Positions 7,217-14,217 are shown, counted from the first letter of the stretch. The stretch is DNA of 21,389 nt from Porticoccaceae bacterium (GCA_023255165.1 JALRJD010000192.1:1-21389), one strand, 5' to 3'. Made by a program: numbers and translations. Notes: a model not told the origin generated them from the letters alone.

Positions 7217-8185
7217 TTACTTCAGCGTACAGGCGGCAACCTTTTTTTCCATTGCCTTGTCACACTTGGAGCCATCTTTTTTACAGGCTTTATCCATACT
7301 CGATATTGCCTTTTTACAGGCACTGATCATCTTGTCGGCAGACTTCTGCGCCTTTTTCGACAATCTGTTGGCAACATCGCCAACGCTCAGGCTGCCACTT
7401 TGCAGCACGATTTTGGCAATCGAAAACTTGGGACGCAATTTGGTAACGCGAACAACCGCGCGCAGCTCTTCCTCCGCACCGATAATCTCGCCGGTGTCCG
7501 GATCTTCAAAACCTTCACCCAGAGAGACCACTTTGAGCACTTCGCCATTGTCCAGGAAGCCCTCACCATAGTTCAGATAAACTTCGTCGCTGGAGACTTT
7601 GGCCAGCTTCACCGGGAACAGGTTCTGCGTCAGCTTTTCAGCGAGCTCACGGGCAGTGCTGGCGGTCAGGTTATCAAAGGCTGATATACCAATTCCTCGG
7701 CAGGGGTCGGACTGGGTGTCCGAGGTATTAACCTGGTCATCCTGCTGCAAGGTTTCACTCAAGCGGATCTCGCCGGTTCTCACATCAACCACACGGATAT
7801 CCAGGCCCAGCTTGGCTTCACAGGCGCTCATAATAAACAGATTTTGCGCCTCAAGACCCAACTGGGTAACGCGACCATAGATCAAATAATCGACACCATC
7901 AAAACCACCGATCTGGCCCGGCCCATTCACCAGACCATTTGCGCCCATGCCCTGTTCGGCCAACAGCTGATCCAGCCGTCCGCGCTCCATCAGGGAAAAC
8001 TTCTGCGTTTTCGACAGCGCCGTTTCAATGGCAGTCTGAATATTGCGGGTATCATAGTTGTTGAATGAGCTTTCAAAGCTTCCCACAGCCACAATAGGCT
8101 TATTGCTCTGAGCTAGCGCAAAGGTTGAACTCAAGACCAAAAACAGGCCTAAAAAAGCTTTCAGATTTATTGTTATATTTTTCAT
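7217..8185 (-). CDS. Secreted CsgG-family protein with a Cys-rich helical tail
   Basis: A 322-residue exported protein with a CsgG-type domain (about 30-190) and a second conserved part (about 195-270; YLNYGEGFLDNGEVLKVV, then PKFSIAKIV). A signal peptide ends at ALA/QS (25/26). There is no lipobox, unlike the CsgG lipoprotein of E. coli, so it is probably periplasmic. After residue 275 comes a Lys-rich tail with Cys290, Cys301, Cys308 and Cys319, a CX10C-X6-CX10C pattern around a KKDGSK turn. That suggests a helical hairpin closed by two disulfides. Cys122 and Cys162 lie in the CsgG domain. It is the second gene of an operon, 14 bp after its paralogue at 8200-9129, with AAGGAT upstream of the ATG. 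The substrate or role is unknown; a curli-like export role is not supported because no csg genes are visible. Confidence 0.85.
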   Translation of the reverse strand: MKNITINLKAFLGLFLVLSSTFALAQSNKPIVAVGSFESSFNNYDTRNIQTAIETALSKTQKFSLMERGRLDQLLAEQGMGANGLVNGPGQIGGFDGVDYLIYGRVTQLGLEAQNLFIMSACEAKLGLDIRVVDVRTGEIRLSETLQQDDQVNTSDTQSDPCRGIGISAFDNLTASTARELAEKLTQNLFPVKLAKVSSDEVYLNYGEGFLDNGEVLKVVSLGEGFEDPDTGEIIGAEEELRAVVRVTKLRPKFSIAKIVLQSGSLSVGDVANRLSKKAQKSADKMISACKKAISSMDKACKKDGSKCDKAMEKKVAACTLK

Positions 8186-8199
8186 TTTTTATCCTTAGG

Positions 8200-9129
8200 T
8201 TAAATTTTGCGGCCGCGCTTCTCGCCGGCCTTGCCGTTCGATGAAGTTTGTTCTGACGCTTTTGTTTTAATTCTGATCAGGCTGCCTTTTGAGGGCTGAG
8301 TGCCACTGACTAATTTGGCCTTGCTGAATTTGGCGGTAACCTGAATCACTTCCAGCTCGCCCTCAAACTCTTCCTCGGAACCCAAATTGATGCCAGTCGC
8401 CTCATCAATCAGCTCTTCGCCAGGTCTGTAGGCATTGACAATATCGCCCTGATCGAGAATCGCACTGCCGTAATTCAGGTAGATCACATCACCACCTTTA
8501 ACGACTTCGATAGGGAAAATACTGGTGGCGATCAGCGCGGCCACTTTCTTGGCCGCAATACGCTGTATATCCGAAAGCGGGTCGCCAGCGCCTTTAACTG
8601 TCGCGAAGGAACCGGTCGCCATGCCATCAGCAGTTTTGCTCTCCACGGAGACGGTCTCCGCTTTGCGCACTTCGCCCGTAGAGGCATCCACTACCTTTAT
8701 ATCCGCACTGAATTCGGTGATCAGTGCCGCACTGGCAAAATTGCCGGTCGCCATGGCTTTGGTGCGCTGCCCAAGCTTGGTGATTGCGCCATAGACCAGA
8801 TAATCAACACCCCCGACATTAAAACCGCCACCGGCGGTCTGCGCATCGCCAAACTCATTGTTCAGACCCTGCTCAGATAAAATCTCGTCGACACGGTTTC
8901 GCTCGATAATCTTGAAGCGACCGACCTGCGCCATTTGCGTCTCAAGCATGGTCTGAAAGTTTTCCTGCTTGGCATTTACCCGCGAGCCACGGTAGTTGTC
9001 ATTGACCGGCGCTTTGATCTTGGTGATTGCGACAACCGGCAAATCGGGTTCAGCAACGACCGCTGTACTAAATACCGCGCCCATCAACGCAGCAGCGAAG
9101 CATGCTGCCGTAGTCAGTTTTTTATGCAT
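8200..9129 (-). CDS. Secreted CsgG-family protein, first gene of the pair
   Basis: A 309-residue exported protein. I take the start at ATG 9127-9129, preceded by GAGGGGGAAACC. The frame stays open 31 codons further but only to a TTG, and that extension lacks secretion features. The signal peptide (MHKK, then a hydrophobic run) ends near AVVA/EP (26/27), with no credible lipobox. The CsgG-like core includes FKIIERNRVDEIL (72-84), VDYLVYG (108-114) and VVDASTGEVRKAE (146-158). Then follow YLNYG (217-221) and a FlgT-like C-terminal part (RPGEELIDEATG, KFSKAKLV). The tail is basic and lacks the cysteines of its partner. The two proteins share motifs throughout and are likely ancient duplicates that may form a hetero-oligomer. 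Confidence 0.85.
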   Translation of the reverse strand: MHKKLTTAACFAAALMGAVFSTAVVAEPDLPVVAITKIKAPVNDNYRGSRVNAKQENFQTMLETQMAQVGRFKIIERNRVDEILSEQGLNNEFGDAQTAGGGFNVGGVDYLVYGAITKLGQRTKAMATGNFASAALITEFSADIKVVDASTGEVRKAETVSVESKTADGMATGSFATVKGAGDPLSDIQRIAAKKVAALIATSIFPIEVVKGGDVIYLNYGSAILDQGDIVNAYRPGEELIDEATGINLGSEEEFEGELEVIQVTAKFSKAKLVSGTQPSKGSLIRIKTKASEQTSSNGKAGEKRGRKI

Positions 9130-9235
9130 GGTTTCCCCCTCACAGGGTTGGTTTTGACGTATTTTTATATGCCGAAAAGTATCTTCAGGCGATCCTGGGA
9201 CATCGGTACAACAACAGTACAATATCCGTTAATAC

Positions 9236-9249
9236 ACTTATATATAAGT
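9236..9249. promoter_or_regulatory. AT-rich 14-bp perfect palindrome upstream of the CsgG operon
   Basis: ACTTATATATAAGT is self-complementary and lies 107 bp upstream of the first CsgG start. It could be a regulator site or an AT-rich promoter element; its function is unknown. Confidence 0.4.
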
Positions 9250-9456
9250 ATTATTCGAGAATGGCCAGCGTACTGGCCGGAAATACTAACATAGGCCGGA
9301 AACAGTTCGCCAGCGCCCGACACCACATTGATCGATACAAAACCTGCGTCAGTTTTCCTGCTCAGGCTCGGGTAACGATAAATTGATCCAGATAAAAATA
9401 TTCTTCCTCTGGCCCTCCCTCGCCCGCGCCTTGGACTATGCTCTATGGGAGGTGTT

Positions 9457-9480
9457 TTCCATAGCAGGTTCCATAGCAAG
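9457..9480. repeat. 12-bp tandem duplication
   Basis: TTCCATAGCAGG (9457-9468) is followed directly by TTCCATAGCAAG, with one difference, upstream of the lipoprotein gene. Confidence 0.8.
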
Positions 9481-9501
9481 GCTTTAACTGGCTATTCCGC
9501 A

Positions 9502-9525
9502 CAGGAAAAACACCAGGAAAAACCA
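9502..9525. repeat. 12-bp tandem duplication
   Basis: CAGGAAAAACAC (9502-9513) is followed directly by CAGGAAAAACCA (9514-9525), about 40 bp upstream of the lipoprotein start. Confidence 0.75.
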
Positions 9526-9566
9526 TTAACCAGGCAATCTGGATAATCACAGGAAGGAGTAGAGAT

Positions 9567-9872
9567 ATGAATATAAAGAAGCATCATGTTTTGCTAATTG
9601 CCGCTCTGGCAACACTGGGCCTTAGCGCCTGCGACAAAGGCAAATCACCAGACGAAGGCACAGCCCCTGCTGCAACGGAGTCTAGTGCTCAAGGTGCAGC
9701 TGATGACGGCATGGATAACATGAACGACATGAAAGAGGATATGTCAGACACCATGGATCAGGCCGCTGACAGCATGGACGATATGATGGATCAGATGGGC
9801 AACGCTGCTGAAGATGCGATGGATGACGCAGAAGAGAGCATGTCAGAGGCAGCGGACAAGCTTAAGCAATAG
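9567..9872 (+). CDS. Small acidic methionine-rich lipoprotein
   Basis: A 101-residue predicted lipoprotein. The signal peptide ends in the lipobox LSAC with the lipidated Cys22. The residue after Cys is Asp, which in E. coli keeps lipoproteins in the inner membrane. The mature part begins with a flexible Ala/Ser/Thr/Pro linker. From 48 on it is a highly acidic helix with eleven methionines (49, 52, 55, 59, 63, 70, 73, 74, 77, 85, 92), mostly three, four or seven residues apart. They could form one face of a helix, giving a methionine-lined coiled coil or a metal-contacting surface. AGGAAGGAG lies seven bases before the ATG. No family name is recognised. The gene is monocistronic, ending in a 14-bp repeat array and a shared terminator. 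Confidence 0.85.
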   Translation: MNIKKHHVLLIAALATLGLSACDKGKSPDEGTAPAATESSAQGAADDGMDNMNDMKEDMSDTMDQAADSMDDMMDQMGNAAEDAMDDAEESMSEAADKLKQ

Positions 9873-9902
9873 CTTCTCTGTTTTTACGGGGTTTATTGCG
9901 GG

Positions 9903-9958
9903 CAGAACATTAACCGCAGGTTATTAACCGAAGAACATTAACCGCAGAACATTAACCA
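9903..9958. repeat. 14-bp tandem repeat, four units, in the lipoprotein 3' region
   Basis: Units start at 9903, 9917, 9931 and 9945, with consensus CAGAACATTAACCG. Units 1, 3 and 4 differ from the consensus by at most one base and unit 2 by three. The array lies between the lipoprotein stop and the terminator at 9973-10000, so it would be transcribed as 3' untranslated RNA. Confidence 0.9.
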
Positions 9959-9972
9959 AAGCCCTTAAATAC

Positions 9973-10000
9973 AAAAACCCCGGCAACCGCCGGGGTTTTT
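9973..10000. terminator. Bidirectional intrinsic terminator
   Basis: A perfect stem CCCCGGC/GCCGGGG (9978-9984 and 9989-9995) with a 4-nt loop is flanked by five A on the left and five T on the right. It can therefore end transcription of the plus-strand lipoprotein gene and of the converging minus-strand VPIPA-CTERM gene. Confidence 0.93.
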
Positions 10001-10074
10001 GATTTATCGGTCAGGGATACTAGCCGGTATACATACTTCCCAAGGATACAGTTCCTATCCTGAAACCTGCGGGA

Positions 10075-10731
10075 TTAAGCGGCTGCCATCTTGCGGCGGC
10101 GACGCAACCCACCAAGCCCAAGAAGTGCGGAACCAAACAGCCATGCTGCGGCTGGAATAGGCACTTCATTGATGCCGGCAACGTAGATCTCACTGGTTGT
10201 ACCGCGACCCCACTTGTCAGCAGCCCATCCTGTCGTGGTCCCAAAGATCTTCAAGGTTGTCAGATAGAAACCCAGAGTGATCTTGTCTGATACGACCTGA
10301 AGCAAATCCCAGCCCTGAGTATCAGTCCAGATACGCACTGACTGACCATTGGCGCTTGTATGGGGACCGTTGATGCCAACATTTGCAATACCTTTTTGGG
10401 CATCAAAGACAAACTTCAACACTTCATCAGCTTGCAAATTGTCATCATTGGAGGGATTACACTTGTTACCGGTTCCTGTGGTGGCATTGCTCGAAAGAGT
10501 CCCGCAAACACCAAGACCAGCTAAATTGCCGGAATCCAGATAAGCATTTGCCGCTTGACCGTTCTTGTAACCATAAACGTTGAGGTCACCAAAATTCAGC
10601 GGCTGCCCTCCACGCTCATTTTCATCGCCATCAAAATCGTAATCGTAGCTCGCCGCCATCGATAGAGTGGCACTGGATAGCAACAGAACACCTGCCAGAG
10701 ACTGCAGTAATTTACCAAAACTTAATTTCAT
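10075..10731 (-). CDS. Exported protein with VPIPA-type C-terminal sorting signal
   Basis: A 218-residue protein with a Sec signal peptide (cleavage near SMAA/SYD, 27/28). The C-terminal sorting region is VPIPAAAW (190-197), then a hydrophobic helix, then RRRRK (210-214). This matches the VPLPA/PEP-CTERM tripartite signal that exosortases process, usually in biofilm- or exopolysaccharide-producing Gram-negatives. The start of the mature part is rich in Asp and Tyr (YDYDFDGDE), and Cys76 and Cys91 may form a disulfide. The middle resembles the Gly/Asn/Thr-rich beta proteins common in this class, but I recognise no enzyme domain. The ATG has GGAG upstream, and the leader carries a second copy of the same SD-containing segment (10756-10766). 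No exosortase gene lies in the window. Confidence 0.85.
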   Translation of the reverse strand: MKLSFGKLLQSLAGVLLLSSATLSMAASYDYDFDGDENERGGQPLNFGDLNVYGYKNGQAANAYLDSGNLAGLGVCGTLSSNATTGTGNKCNPSNDDNLQADEVLKFVFDAQKGIANVGINGPHTSANGQSVRIWTDTQGWDLLQVVSDKITLGFYLTTLKIFGTTTGWAADKWGRGTTSEIYVAGINEVPIPAAAWLFGSALLGLGGLRRRRKMAAA

Positions 10732-11046
10732 AACTAACTCCTAAAAAACGCTTACAACTCCTAAAACAACTTTCCGCATAGCTACCCCAACCCAGAAAAC
10801 AACTTGTACCAACAGGGGCAAATGCGACCAAATCCACAAAGTGGAACTTAAAATCAAAACTGCTTAACAGGCAAAGTAAACGTAGTTCTCATTTTTGGGA
10901 AAGTCAAAAAATTAACCGCCCGAAAGGAGAATTTTTTAGCCAGGGAAGTTGATCTTGATCAGCAATGATCGCGAGAGATGATGAGGCACTACAAACAAGA
11001 GTAAAACATGCTCAGAAAATCCAACAACAAAACTCATTAAAATATG
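10732..11046. other. Intergenic region between VPIPA-CTERM gene and tetR
   Basis: A 315-bp stretch without a supported gene. It holds the VPIPA-CTERM leader with an 11-bp direct repeat AACTCCTAAAA (10736-10746 and 10756-10766), a dyad TCCAC-AAA-GTGGA (10833-10845), and TGATC-TT-GATCA (10950-10961). No confident promoter or tetR terminator was identified. Confidence 0.5.
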
Positions 11047-11745
11047 TTATTTATCAATCGGATAGGCGCTATTGTTAACGAACAGTTTAATTGCACAGCG
11101 AGACATCTCTTCAATCTGTGCCGAATCGGTGTAGATGCCGTCAATCAGCAGTTTGGCCATGCCGTGCAGCGCTCCCCAGATCACCTGCGAGGTGCGCAGC
11201 GGATTGTCACCAGCTATCAAACCGCACGCCTGCCAGCCACGCACCATATCGACCTGATGTTGAAAACAGGGGTAGGCAACATCGCGCAACTCCCTGGTGC
11301 TGTTTTGCTGCTTCCAGATGCTGCGCCCAAACATCAACTCGTACTCTTCCGGGCTGTCGACGGCAAACTGGATATAACCGAGAACATAGTCCTCAAATTT
11401 CTCCAGCATGGTTTTCGCCGGGTCGTCAAAGCCGAGGGTGGCCATCTGATGGCGGCGGCGAAACCCCTCGGCGGCAATGGCGCAGAGCAGATCATTTTTA
11501 TCGGAGAAATGATGATAGGGAGCGGTGCGCGACACCCCTGCCCGCTCGGCCAATCGCCGCAGTGACAAATTCTCAATGCCGGCCTCGGCAATCAACTGTT
11601 TCGCCGCTACCAGCAGCGCCTGACGCAAGTCGCCGTGATGGTAGCTTGGCCGACCTTGCTGCGCGGGCGCGGCCTGGACGAAACCCTGTGACGGGTCTTT
11701 TAGCTGGCTTGCAGAAGCGTTTTGCGGGGAAGTTAGTGAACTCAT
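11047..11745 (-). CDS. TetR/AcrR-family transcriptional regulator
   Basis: A 232-residue repressor. An N-terminal polar extension (1-34) precedes the DNA-binding domain, which contains SYHHGDLRQAL (34-44) and the helix-turn-helix (about 59-80, LSLRRLAERAGVSRTAPYHHF). The C-terminal ligand domain resembles the WHG-type TetR C-terminal group. I choose ATG 11743-11745. The frame extends 12 codons to a TTG, but that TTG is the first three bases of a good -35 box. From TTGACA (11781-11776) and TACATT (11758-11753) with 17-bp spacing, transcription would begin at or within about a base of this ATG, so the mRNA would be essentially leaderless. It is divergent from fadH, and a palindrome at 11769-11781 is the likely operator. 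The inducer is unknown; an acyl-CoA or other FadH-pathway ligand is a guess. Confidence 0.88.
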   Translation of the reverse strand: MSSLTSPQNASASQLKDPSQGFVQAAPAQQGRPSYHHGDLRQALLVAAKQLIAEAGIENLSLRRLAERAGVSRTAPYHHFSDKNDLLCAIAAEGFRRRHQMATLGFDDPAKTMLEKFEDYVLGYIQFAVDSPEEYELMFGRSIWKQQNSTRELRDVAYPCFQHQVDMVRGWQACGLIAGDNPLRTSQVIWGALHGMAKLLIDGIYTDSAQIEEMSRCAIKLFVNNSAYPIDK

Positions 11746-11752
11746 AGGCGGC

Positions 11753-11781
11753 AATGTAACAATACATCTTGACAGTGTCAA
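11753..11781 (-). promoter_or_regulatory. Predicted tetR promoter
   Basis: On the minus strand, TTGACA (11781-11776, perfect consensus) lies 17 bp from TACATT (11758-11753). Seven bases separate the -10 from the tetR ATG, so +1 coincides with or immediately precedes the start codon. Confidence 0.7.
11769..11781. promoter_or_regulatory. 13-bp palindromic operator candidate between tetR and fadH
   Basis: TTGACAGTGTCAA is a perfect palindrome around one central base. Each arm is a consensus -35 hexamer, one per strand, so a protein bound here would block both divergent promoters. A site of this size between a TetR gene and its divergent neighbour is the usual arrangement for autoregulation. That the adjacent regulator binds it is inferred. 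Confidence 0.7.
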
Positions 11782-11797
11782 AATGGCTCTTTAACCT
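11769..11797 (+). promoter_or_regulatory. Possible fadH promoter
   Basis: TTGACA (11769-11774) is 17 bp from TAACCT (11792-11797). The -35 is perfect but the -10 matches only three of six positions, so this would be a weak or activator-dependent promoter. The resulting leader is about 170 nt. Confidence 0.4.
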
Positions 11798-11974
11798 GCT
11801 TTCCAAGGTCAACCAAATCGCCATGGTTGCCGTACAATTCGCAGCACGTACAGAGCTTGGCCAACGCGGCGGTTGCGGGCAGAAGAATTCGAAAAGCGCG
11901 CAAGACACAATCAACCGTCCTTAAAGAGGCGGGTAACGCCACATAACAGAATAACGATAAATTCGGAGTCAACC

Positions 11975-13999
11975 ATGCCCCACAGCACCTACCCCAACCT
12001 GCTTGCACCTTTGGATCTGGGTTTTACCCAATTAAAAAACCGCGTTCTGATGGGGTCCATGCACACCGGTCTCGAAGAGGCCTCTGATGGCTACGAGCGC
12101 ATGGCGGCCTACTTTGGCGAACGTGCCAAAGGCGGCGTTGGTCTGATTGTCACCGGTGGTATCGGCCCCAACACCGAGGGCGGCACCCACCCCAACACCA
12201 AAAAACTGGTCTCCGATGAAGATATCGCCGGACACCGCCAGATTACCGATGCAGTGCATGCCCACGACGGCAAGATTTGCATGCAGATTCTGCACACCGG
12301 CCGCTACGCCTACTCTCCAGACCAGGTCGCACCCTCGGCAATCAAATCGCCTATCAATCCGTTTACCCCGCGGGCGCTGGACGAAGCCGGCATCCACAAG
12401 CAGATTGATGATTTCGTTTTCACCTCAGTGCAGGCGCAAAAAGCCGGGTACGACGGCGTCGAGATTATGGGCTCGGAAGGTTATTTTCTGAACCAGTTTA
12501 TTGCCGCTCGCACCAACCAGCGCGACGATGACTGGGGCGGCAGCTATGAAAACCGTATTCGCCTGCCAATTGAAGTGGTGCGCCGCGTGCGTGAAGCCGT
12601 GGGTGAGCAGTTTATTATTATTTTCCGCCTCTCAATGCTCGATCTGGTCGATGGCGGCAGCACTGCCGAAGAGGTTATCCAGCTTGGCAAAGCGATCGAA
12701 CAGGCCGGCGCCAGCATTATCAATACCGGGATTGGCTGGCACGAAGCGCAAATTCCAACCATTGCCACCAAAGTTCCTCGCGCCGCCTTCACCTGGGTGA
12801 CCGCACGCTTTAGAAAGGAGCTTTCGGTGCCGGTAATCACCTCCAACCGCATCAACACCCCGGAAGTGGCCGAACAGGTGCTGTCGCGCGGCGATGCAGA
12901 TATGGTCTCCATGGCCCGCCCCTTCCTGGCCGACCCCGATTTTGTGATCAAGGCGCAGGAAAATCGCGCCGATGAAATCAATACCTGCATCGGCTGCAAC
13001 CAGGCCTGCCTCGACCATGTCTTTAGTGGCCTGATGACCAGCTGCTTGGTCAACCCGCGCGCCTGTCATGAAACCGAGTTACATATTGTGCCCACTACCG
13101 CGGTAAAACAGATTGCAGTAGTCGGCGCCGGCCCCGCCGGGCTCTCCGCGGCCACCACCGCCGCTTCCAGAGGTCACAAGGTGACTCTGTTCGATGCTGC
13201 GGATGAGATTGGCGGGCAGTTTAATATCGCCAAGCAGATCCCCGGCAAGGAAGAGTTCTACGAAACCTTGCGCTACTTCAACAGGCAGATAGAGCTGACT
13301 GGAGTCGATCTGCGCCTGAACCAGAAAGTCACTGCCGAACAGCTGAACAATGGCGGATTCGACGAGGTGATTATTGCCACCGGCATCACGCCGCGAACCC
13401 CGGAAATCGACGGCATAGATCACCCCAAAGTGCTCAACTACCTCGATGTGATCGGCGCCAAAAAGCCGGTCGGCCAGAAAGTCGCCATTATCGGCGCTGG
13501 CGGCATCGGCTTTGATACAGCGGAATACATTACCCATAGCGGTGAAGCGACCAGCCAGAATATCCCGGCGTTTATGAAAGAGTGGGGAATTGATATGAGC
13601 TTTGGCTCGCGCTCTGGCATCGAGGGCGTCGCGGCGCAGCCTGAGCCCTCCCCGCGCGAGGTTTACCTGCTGCAGCGCAAGAGCTCAAAAGTGGGCTCCG
13701 GGCTGGGTAAAACCACAGGCTGGATTCACCGCGCAGGACTGGTAATGAAAGGCGTGCGCTTGATGCCCGGCTGCGATTACCAAAAAATTGACGACCAGGG
13801 TCTGCACCTGACGGTGGGCGACAGCGCCCAGGTTCTGGATGTGGATACCGTGATTATCTGTGCCGGACAGGACCCGCTGCGCGATCTGGTGGAGGGGCTG
13901 AATGTTCCCCACCATCTGATTGGCGGCGCCGATGTCGCCACCGAACTGGATGCCAAGCGAGCAATCGATCAGGGCACGCGCCTGGCGGCGCAAATCTAG
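11975..13999 (+). CDS. fadH: 2,4-dienoyl-CoA reductase (NADPH), FadH type
   Basis: A 674-residue iron-sulfur flavoenzyme (E. coli FadH 672) that reduces 2,4-dienoyl-CoA during beta-oxidation of unsaturated fatty acids. The N-terminal FMN TIM barrel (about 8-330) carries the catalytic residues Tyr170 (MGSEGY) and His256 (GIGWHE). The 4Fe-4S cysteines are Cys338, Cys341, Cys345 and Cys357 (CIGCNQACLD...SCLVNPRACHE). Next come the FAD site GAGPAGL (384-390) and the NADPH site IIGAGGIG. Similarity to E. coli FadH is strong throughout, including QILHTGRY, IPGKEEFYETLRY and GLGKTTGWIHR. I choose ATG 11975, with GGAG upstream; the frame extends 34 codons to a TTG without family similarity. It is divergent from tetR. 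Confidence 0.93.
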   Translation: MPHSTYPNLLAPLDLGFTQLKNRVLMGSMHTGLEEASDGYERMAAYFGERAKGGVGLIVTGGIGPNTEGGTHPNTKKLVSDEDIAGHRQITDAVHAHDGKICMQILHTGRYAYSPDQVAPSAIKSPINPFTPRALDEAGIHKQIDDFVFTSVQAQKAGYDGVEIMGSEGYFLNQFIAARTNQRDDDWGGSYENRIRLPIEVVRRVREAVGEQFIIIFRLSMLDLVDGGSTAEEVIQLGKAIEQAGASIINTGIGWHEAQIPTIATKVPRAAFTWVTARFRKELSVPVITSNRINTPEVAEQVLSRGDADMVSMARPFLADPDFVIKAQENRADEINTCIGCNQACLDHVFSGLMTSCLVNPRACHETELHIVPTTAVKQIAVVGAGPAGLSAATTAASRGHKVTLFDAADEIGGQFNIAKQIPGKEEFYETLRYFNRQIELTGVDLRLNQKVTAEQLNNGGFDEVIIATGITPRTPEIDGIDHPKVLNYLDVIGAKKPVGQKVAIIGAGGIGFDTAEYITHSGEATSQNIPAFMKEWGIDMSFGSRSGIEGVAAQPEPSPREVYLLQRKSSKVGSGLGKTTGWIHRAGLVMKGVRLMPGCDYQKIDDQGLHLTVGDSAQVLDVDTVIICAGQDPLRDLVEGLNVPHHLIGGADVATELDAKRAIDQGTRLAAQI

Positions 14000-14006
14000 T
14001 CTGTCA

Positions 14007-14160
14007 TCTAAATTGTAATTTAGACGGTAATCCACAACCAACAACACCAAGTTGCAGAATAAACCTTGCAACCAGAACAGAGGCAACCGATCATGCGCGC
14101 TGCACAACCGCAGCGCCTATGGCCTACATACATAAATAACAGGCTAACATTAGAATCTAA
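14007..14160. other. Series of dyads between fadH and the flavin reductase gene
   Basis: Four dyads lie in this 218-bp spacer: TCTAAATT/AATTTAGA (14007-14024), GTTGCA/TGCAAC (14051-14072), GCGCTGC/GCAGCGC (14097-14116) and the palindrome TTAGAATCTAA (14150-14160). The third makes a 7-bp GC-rich stem with a 6-nt loop but has no T-tract. They may serve to end or process the fadH mRNA, or control the downstream gene. A TATAAA at 14174-14179 may be its -10. Confidence 0.45.
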
Positions 14161-14217
14161 GATACAAAGCTCATATAAAAAGTCTGATACCTGACCAAAC
14201 TGGAACCCCAAACGATC

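Larger units (their letters stand above)
9130..9566. other. Intergenic region between the divergent CsgG operon and lipoprotein gene
   Basis: A 437-bp stretch without a supported gene. It contains a perfect AT-rich palindrome ACTTATATATAAGT (9236-9249), a 6-bp hairpin GGCCAG/CTGGCC (9263-9278), a direct repeat GGCCGGAAA (9275-9283 and 9293-9301), and two short tandem duplications (9457-9480 and 9502-9525). Promoters for both flanking genes must lie here, but I find no confident -35/-10 pair. A 104-codon minus-strand frame at 9165-9479 starts only at TTG and has no ribosome binding site. Confidence 0.6.

Noticed and set aside
9130..9222. 31-residue N-terminal extension of the first CsgG-family protein
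   Set aside because: It would begin at TTG and bury the signal peptide. The ATG at 9127-9129 has a strong GAGGGGG site.
9165..9479. 104-codon minus-strand frame in the CsgG/lipoprotein spacer
   Set aside because: It starts only at TTG inside a tandem duplication, runs past the real CsgG start region in another frame, and has no ribosome binding site or recognisable motif.
11746..11781. Longer TetR start at TTG 11781
   Set aside because: That TTG is part of the consensus -35 box and palindrome, so it is better explained as promoter DNA.
11873..11974. 34-residue N-terminal extension of FadH
   Set aside because: It begins at TTG without a ribosome binding site. E. coli FadH similarity starts at the ATG 11975.
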